NCBI GenBank assembly: GCA_914767715.1
Contig: OU612072.1
Location: 4,526,001-4,590,000, forward strand
DNA length: 64,000 bases
Reading direction: 5' to 3'
DNA from: Membranipora membranacea
Lineage: Eukaryota; Bryozoa; Gymnolaemata; Cheilostomatida; Membraniporidae
Below, in pieces: positions 58,241 to 64,000 of this stretch (positions are counted from its first letter, which is position 1; each line of letters starts with the position of its first letter). Both the position numbers and the translations under genes were made by a program. Below the pieces are notes generated by a model. That model was not told the origin of the DNA and ran no database searches. It worked only from the letters and a program-made list of their open reading frames with translations.

Positions 58241-59224
58241 CATGGCTGTACTTGTTTTGATAATTTTTATCTCATAAATTAAAACAGATCTAATATAATT
58301 TGGCTGGTATTATACCCTGCATGTATTGATTTACTATATTATTTCATTGATGAGAGATTACCAAAGACTTTATATATATATATATATATATGTCACGTAC
58401 CCTAGCTTCATCATACATACATAACTGGAGTTGGCATACTCAATTTACAGCACAGATCTATTCTTCCTCATGAAGCGACAATAAAATTTGAAGTGAAATC
58501 TTTTAACAAGGAGTCCAAGCTGAGCAAGTTGTGCTCAGTCATGACTAGGAATATTTATGCAAAAATCTATGATGATGTGATGGTGCTTTGATCTGGCCAA
58601 TCCAACAAGATATTTGTGATACTGTGTTTTGGGTATTCTGTGCATTTGAATAGTAGTGTTAAAAGTGTTAAGGGTAGACGGCTGTATTTGTTTCAATATT
58701 TATTCACTAATTATTGTAACTTATCAGGTCTGTTCTCGCTTTGGATTCGCCTTAGGAGTCAGTTTTTATACCATCTCGTGCGGAAAGGTCTTTTACATAA
58801 ACTCACATATTTTCTCTGTGTTTAAATAATTAGGGGCCGGACAAGGGCCAATATCATGCCCGGCGTCCCTCGATTTTTCACATTATTTCATTGAATGGTA
58901 TATAGTAAACTATGGCTCACAGCACAAACTAATTACTTCATGTCGTGCTATTTAAGTGGGACAGTATTGAATGCTATTGGCCTGTCTAGGTAGTATATTA
59001 AGTCTATGGACAAAACACTGGAAGTTTTGAACTATTACAGCATAAGACAGTGGAATTACTGTATGTGCCCCTGTATTTTGTAAGATGGTATGATATACAA
59101 AGCCTCCAGTATATCTTTATATTGTATCGTCACGACAAGGTCAGAAAAAAATTGACGCTCCTAGCATTTTATAGAAAAGCATCTTAATTGATTCCTTTGG
59201 ATCAAAAGGAAGTTTTTGCCAAAG

Positions 59225-59370
59225 TTTCCTCATTTTTAATGAAATTCATGATATTTTGCATTCATTTTGTGATATAAATGGTCCTTAAACACACAGTTAA
59301 TTCTTGATGGCTTCTGCATCAAACGCTAAATGTGTTGAGGAAACCATATAAGTCATTGAGAGTGCTATCG
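59225..59370. other. Junction DNA without counterpart in copy 1
   Basis: About 145 bases linking the inverted block (ending near 59,225, equivalent to 11,540) to the direct block starting near 59,372 (equivalent to 14,567). Everything between 12,840 and 14,565 of copy 1, including gene A's promoter and first exon, is absent here. Confidence 0.6.
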
Positions 59371-59434
59371 ATCGATCACAAATGCGATGCTTTATATACT
59401 TATTAACTTATCATTTAACTTTATTTTTTGGTGT

Positions 59435-59674
59435 TTAATTCCAATGGACGACTTGTAAAGAGTAAGCTTTATCTACCTTCGTTCTTGTTTCTTCCATCAA
59501 AAATTTCCAATGAATGAACCGATTCAACTTGATTGACATTGTTTTCATTGGTTGTATTATACCATTTTGCTTGCAGCAGCAAAACATTCATTGCACAATT
59601 ACCAGCATTACCAGCATGCTGAGTGAAATAATTGTCAGGGAAATTATCGGTACCAAAAAATCTTCAACTGGCAT
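59435..59674 (-). pseudogene. Copy 2 of the 79-residue membrane ORF, with a stop
   Basis: Same frame as 14,624-14,863, but codon 29 is TGA instead of CGA, directly after the hydrophobic segment. Other replacements include Ala2 to Pro and Gly19 to Ser. If the ORF is a real gene, this copy is dead. Confidence 0.3.
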
Positions 59675-59755
59675 GTAAATTTAGTATTGGAATTCAAATT
59701 CAGTTATGCTCAACTGAATGTATATAAAGACTAGGTTTTTGCCTTCTGTTTGTAG

Positions 59756-60687
59756 GGAGTACCTGTCCAATACCGATATGTGCTGCAGTTGATCAGTGTG
59801 CGGAGGGTGAGGAACAGACAACAAGGTATGTTACCATCTGTCTATACAATATCAAATTATTAAAATGTTGGATATAACTTAAGTTTGATATAATGGGATG
59901 CCATAACATGAATGGTGGAGATGAAGGGTAGAAGCTATGCATGATGGGCAGTTCAAATGAAACCACCATTTATTTTATTTTAAAAATTATTTCATCATAG
60001 TTTTTGTCTGAACAGTGTCAGTTAGGTATTAAAAGTACTGCTGCTAGTCAAGGAAATTTATGCTCTTTGAATTTTAAAAGGGCAAATAATTTGCACAAAC
60101 TGACCCTAAAAATCCAGGTAAAACATAAATACAGTGATGATGTCATTAATTTTGACAGGTAAGGCTGTTACTATTTCACCAGGTAATACATTTCATACCT
60201 GACCTCAGAGGTCAGTTTGTGCAAATAATTTGCCCATTGGGTGAATTGACAATACTGAGATTGTAGATCCATTTGTTAGTTTGAAGCTATATAGAATTGA
60301 ATAAGTACACATTGCATGAGTGGCAGTGGCAATTCAAAATTAGCACACTACACAATTTGTCAAAATTTTGCTAGAAGAAAAGAAATTTGCACATATAATG
60401 TATTGCTCAGAATCCTGCTGACAGTCAACTTGCATGAATTTTATGCATTCACTGTATCCAGACCTATTTATACTTCAACATCTCAGACTTGTCGTTGAAA
60501 TTATCTCGCTCGCTCTGATTAAACTCTCATTGTGATTGCAAAATGTAGGAATTATGTATAATACTATAGACCATCACTTATTTGCAGCTCCTTCACTGTT
60601 GACGGCCGGACATGCCCTGGATGCGTATCTTATATCTTGTAAGCTGGAAAGACACATATGGAGGATCATCTGACTATAATACCCTAA
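59756..60687 (+). pseudogene. Gene A, copy 2: headless, cysteine lost, stop
   Basis: The 70-nt exon (59,756-59,825) is intact except for one replacement (Lys to Ile before the second cysteine). The last exon (60,588-60,687) has the final cysteine changed to Tyr (TGT to TAT) and CAA to TAA three codons later. TATA box, leader and signal-peptide exon are missing because 12,840-14,565 of copy 1 has no equivalent here. Three independent lesions mark it as a pseudogene. Confidence 0.75.
60080..60235. mobile_element. MITE, copy 2 of 15,271-15,426
   Basis: Same length (156 bp) and position in the intron of gene A. Here the 26-bp terminal repeats match at 25 positions, better than in copy 1. Confidence 0.7.
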
Positions 60688-60809
60688 ATAGTTTATTTAT
60701 ATAATATTTGAAATTTAAAGCCGAAATATTATTATTTATTTTAATTTGAATGAAATATTTATTAAAATGTATAATATAATAAAAATCAAATTATATTTCC
60801 AATCAATAA

Positions 60810-61412
60810 CGTGGGTCTGCACAAATCACCTAGTGATGATGCTCATTTTGCTGCTATCTTAATTTCCTTTGCTGTCAGACCAAAAAAATGTGATCTGCTC
60901 CAATAATAGCATTCATAAAACATTGCAAATTCATGTTTACATCTGTTCAGAGAACCCTATAATGAGCGGCAACTCCTGACACAACCCATTAAACTGAAAC
61001 ATGAGATACCTATTGCAATTTATAAGATGATGAATGTTTTGATTTAATTTAGCAATTTAAAATGAAACAAGGATGTGGTTCATTGTGGTTTCTTCAGGTA
61101 ACCACTAATAATCTCCGGATACCAGCAAATTTCAATTCTACATCATTAGCCCTTTTTTACATTTATCTCTAGGTCATAAATTATGGCGCAGGAGGTGGCC
61201 CAGTTGGGTAGATTGCGGATTATGTTAGGAATATCTCTTAGACACAACCGTAGGGGTGATAAGAAACAAGTCAGCGATGGAGACATACCTCTGAGTAGCA
61301 GTAGATCCCTGGAAAGTGCTCCTTACCAACAACCAAATAACCATTTTGTATTATCATTGTGTCTACCCGATTAAGTGTAAATTATTGCAGTTTAACATCA
61401 TCATCCCATCAA
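60810..61412. other. Flank of the ISL2EU-type element kept only in copy 2
   Basis: In copy 1 the sequence jumps from the equivalent of ~60,808 to ~61,577. Since the jump removes the left terminal repeat as well, this is a deletion in copy 1. It contains an ORF at 61,183-61,374 (starts MAQEVAQLGRLRIML, 63 residues, after TTTATCTCTAGGTCATAAATT) with no recognised domain. The remainder shows nothing recognisable. Confidence 0.55.
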
Positions 61413-61435
61413 TAGACAGTTTTCCGAGCTCCAAT
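61413..61435 (+). repeat. Left terminal inverted repeat of the ISL2EU-type element, copy 2
   Basis: TAGACAGTTTTCCGAGCTCC and the next three bases match, inverted and with one mismatch, 23,932-23,954. It lies ~390 bases upstream of the YqaJ gene copy at 61,825, the expected place for the element's left end. Confidence 0.65.
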
Positions 61436-61824
61436 AGGAAAAAGGTGCTGAAAAGGGGCTTATCTTGAAAATCGCTCATCAGAGGGAAAAAATTCCTTTT
61501 GATTCAGCACCGGAACCCTTGAAAACTAGTAGGAAGGGGGTTGGGAAAAAAATTTGGGGTCATAGGTATGATTTATATTGATTTTAATTTTGAGAGCTTG
61601 CCACTGAGCTGATAGAACATATGGCAGGTCTGGGGACACTGGTCCTTACTCCTAATAGATTGTCCATCTCATGAATTATAATACAATCAGATCTTCACAC
61701 CTTACTTTAACTGACAATACTTATCTTAACAGAGAAACAGCGGAACAAATAAAAGTGCTCTTCCTTATTTGTGATCAGCAGCTGGATAATAATACAGAAT
61801 TCAAAGGTCAAATTCAACAACAAC

Positions 61825-63597
61825 CATGGCATCATCTTTTCATAGGGCAAGTGAAATACAAACTATTGTAGATAGCGATTTAATAATGCTAGAGGAAGTA
61901 AAAAAGCTGGACTGTCGAGGTGCTGAAGGATTTTTGCAGAAAGCATGGATTTAAAGTTAGTGGCTCAAAGGAGGAAATGGCCGCATGTGTGTATTGCCTA
62001 TAATATGATCAACAAGTCCCTGAAAACCCCTGAGCTGCGGAAGAACTTCTCGCGAATAAGAGAGATTACCAGGATATATATAAAGAAGGACCTGGAACGC
62101 CTAACGATCCTGCAAGATTGAAAGCATGGCATGGTGAAAAGGAGGCAATGTCAAAATGGCCACGGACAAGTTTTGTTGCCCTCTGACTTTTTTTGAATAA
62201 AAAAGGCTGCTCATTAAATAAAGAGGTTCTGTCTGCGTCCAAGACTGGTAAGGCATATAGCCTGTTCAGGGATAATCACGTTCAGGAAATATTCTATCAT
62301 AACATCAACAAACAGCACCCATGCTGCTACCTGATGGCACTCTGCAAGCGCAGTCAGAGAATCTCGGAGATACCTCATGAAGCTCGGGTTAAAGTTATCA
62401 AGGAAGCTGGTGAAGTCTGCTCAGCATATTGTAGCTGCTTTGCTGGGTATGTACAATGCTGACAGCTGGGATATTTTTAACAATTTTTTTCAAATGATAT
62501 TGAAAATTATGTTTCCATTATTATTAGCATTTCATAAATTGATTCGATGTAAGGAAGAAAAACAACAATGTATAAATATCTGCAAATTTTCTGACTGGTA
62601 CAAAATTAGGGCGCCTGGATTGTCCATGCTCTGAATGTAAGTTGATAGTGTACATATTAACAAGCAAGTATTTTCAAATCGATTTTCTTAATATAATCAT
62701 CGGTATCACTAATTGAATCGCAATAATTATCTGTTGTCGAAAGAAATGAGAAAAAAATATATCTCATTCTTTCCTTTAAGTTAAGTCAGGTGTGCAATCA
62801 TGTAGCTGCCATATTGTTCAACCTTGAGTATGTAACCAGGCTGGAAATGTCGGACCCTGCATGTACAAGTCCTATTTGTCAATGGGATGAGCCGTCAAAA
62901 ATTAACTGAATTCCAGTATCTGTCCGACTACAAGACTTGAAGTTTACAATGCCATCTTTCAAGAAAGGGAAAGGTAAGCATTTTCTGTGGTGCAATTAAT
63001 TTGTTGATTAAAACTTATTGGAACATAATAATAGATTATACAGATATAGTATTACATGAAAAGAGCCCTTCAAATTTTCTTTTGTCTGAAATCCCTTTCA
63101 TCAAATTACATCAGTATTTACATTGAGAATTAAGGTAACATTTCATTTATAAGTGCCTTCAATGCCATATTCTTCACAGCCAAAGATCAGTGATAATCTT
63201 CAAATCTTCCCCAAAAAATTGACTTAAATTACTTGTCATTAAATTCGGATATATCATATACACAGATATCCTAGCGTTCGAAATTATTCTGAAATCCTAG
63301 GGTCAGCACTGGAATATATCTGTAGTTTCTGCAATTTTGTTTGCAAAAGAAATTTCAACTGCAAAACTAATGAAAATTGATGCACCAATTAACCTTAAAC
63401 CATACATCATTCATTGATATAGCAAATTAATATCGATACATCTGATCTTTCCAGTAAAAGAATCTGCAGTCGCGGAAGGGGAGCCGGTGAGAAGTAAAAG
63501 ATTTCGTGATTGCCTTGTTGATTCAGCTGAGGATGCATCATTAGCTGAATTCATATCTGAAATGAAGGCATACCGACAGCGGTCATATTCCTCCCAG
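61825..63597 (+). pseudogene. SAP-SWIM-YqaJ nuclease, copy 2 (5' exons; continues past window)
   Basis: Counterpart of 16,275-18,052. It shares with copy 1 the TAA in the SAP-distal region and the TGA before the T-run, so those lesions predate the duplication. Its own lesions: a frameshift in the A-run before the SAP motif, an altered acceptor before the SWIM exon (AGG to AAG, shifting the frame), TGA at 62,907-62,909, and a 4-base deletion in the exon 63,455-63,597. The YqaJ-domain exon would lie beyond 64,000; from ~63,910 the sequence departs from copy 1 for a short stretch. Confidence 0.75.
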
Positions 63598-64000
63598 GTA
63601 AAATTATAGAGTAACAGTTATTTACACTAAGCTGTTGATTTGTCCAAGTTTGATTTCGAATAAATTTTGTATGAAACAATTCCGGAGGTGATTGCTCATA
63701 ACAATGCTATCTAGTTAGGTTATTGGTTTATCCATGCTATGCTGTATGACAAGCAGACGGGACTTGATTAATGGGTTACAAACACAAAGCAACAACAGCT
63801 ATTTCATCATAGAATTGTGACCCGCATAGCAACAGATTGTGAGCATGGTGTTTTAATTGGCCCGTCCTTGCTCATTTAATCCACATCCAACACAATGATA
63901 TCAGAGAGTAAGCATATATCCTTAATCTCTGACGATATCACTGATTTTTGCTATCACATTATTGGCAAATTGTTTTGTAAATTAGGCTACGCATGTGGCG

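Larger units (their letters stand above)
55782..59008. mobile_element. Non-autonomous P-element-like transposon, 3,227 bp
   Basis: The ends are inverted repeats starting CATAGACTTAATATACTACC. The arms match inward for ~0.75 kb (55,782-56,528 and 58,238-59,008) with modest divergence. GACAAAAC is duplicated on both sides (55,774-55,781 and 59,009-59,016) and is present once, on the other strand, at the empty site 11,755-11,762 in copy 1. An 8-bp duplication and a CAT terminus are P-superfamily traits. Inside are a coding 30-bp repeat, half a THAP finger, a transposase C-terminal scrap and subterminal tandem repeats; the catalytic core is absent. Confidence 0.9.

Overview
This 64 kb window is animal nuclear DNA. 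It is AT-rich, its genes are split by GT-AG introns, and much of it is transposon remains: THAP/P-element, ISL2EU, hAT, CR1-like non-LTR, BEL/Pao, tRNA-derived SINEs and MITEs. The transposon mix and the SAP-SWIM-YqaJ nuclease suggest an aquatic invertebrate, but nothing I can read fixes the species. I see no CRISPR array, rRNA or intact tRNA gene, and no conserved housekeeping gene.

Layout. Two diverged copies (by eye roughly 5% different) of one ~18 kb segment flank a unique middle. Copy 1 is about 1-18,370 and copy 2 about 45,960-64,000. They are not collinear: copy 2 has two inverted blocks, a deletion of ~3.7 kb, a deletion that removes the first exon of a gene, and a 3.2 kb P-like element, while copy 1 carries its own SINE and has lost a ~755 bp block. 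Because both copies are in the window, each serves as the empty site or outgroup for the other.

Host-like genes. The best candidates are very small secreted cysteine-rich peptides. Gene C (9,939 and 53,018) has a TATA box and a spliced 5' leader in both copies; its signal-peptide codons are identical between copies, while all eleven substitutions in the mature part change an amino acid. Gene A (14,190-15,878) is a multi-exon gene with a TATA box; its second copy (59,756-60,687) has lost exon 1, the last cysteine and its reading frame. Gene B (about 35,384-36,019) lies in the middle region, has exons of matching size and cysteine spacing to gene A, and has a non-LTR retrotransposon abutting its first exon.

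Transposons of the middle region. From about 16 to 24 kb there is a decayed composite element: a SAP-SWIM-YqaJ nuclease gene (+) converging on a THAP-DDE transposase gene (-) of ISL2EU type. A matching terminal inverted repeat is found at 23,932 and, in copy 2, at 61,413. A hAT MITE and a non-LTR fragment are nested in the transposase. An 18-exon THAP9/P-element transposase gene follows (25,433-32,480), almost complete but with one frameshift and one stop codon. Then come a CR1-like fragment, gene B, a BEL/Pao fragment, a second reverse transcriptase relic, a 52-bp satellite array with a ~156-bp higher-order unit, a hAT/DUF4371 fragment and a near-perfect long hairpin.

The non-autonomous P-like element at 55,782-59,008 has 8-bp target duplications, ~0.75 kb inverted repeats and internal scraps of a THAP transposase. 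Its C-terminal scrap resembles the end of the THAP9-like gene 25 kb away.
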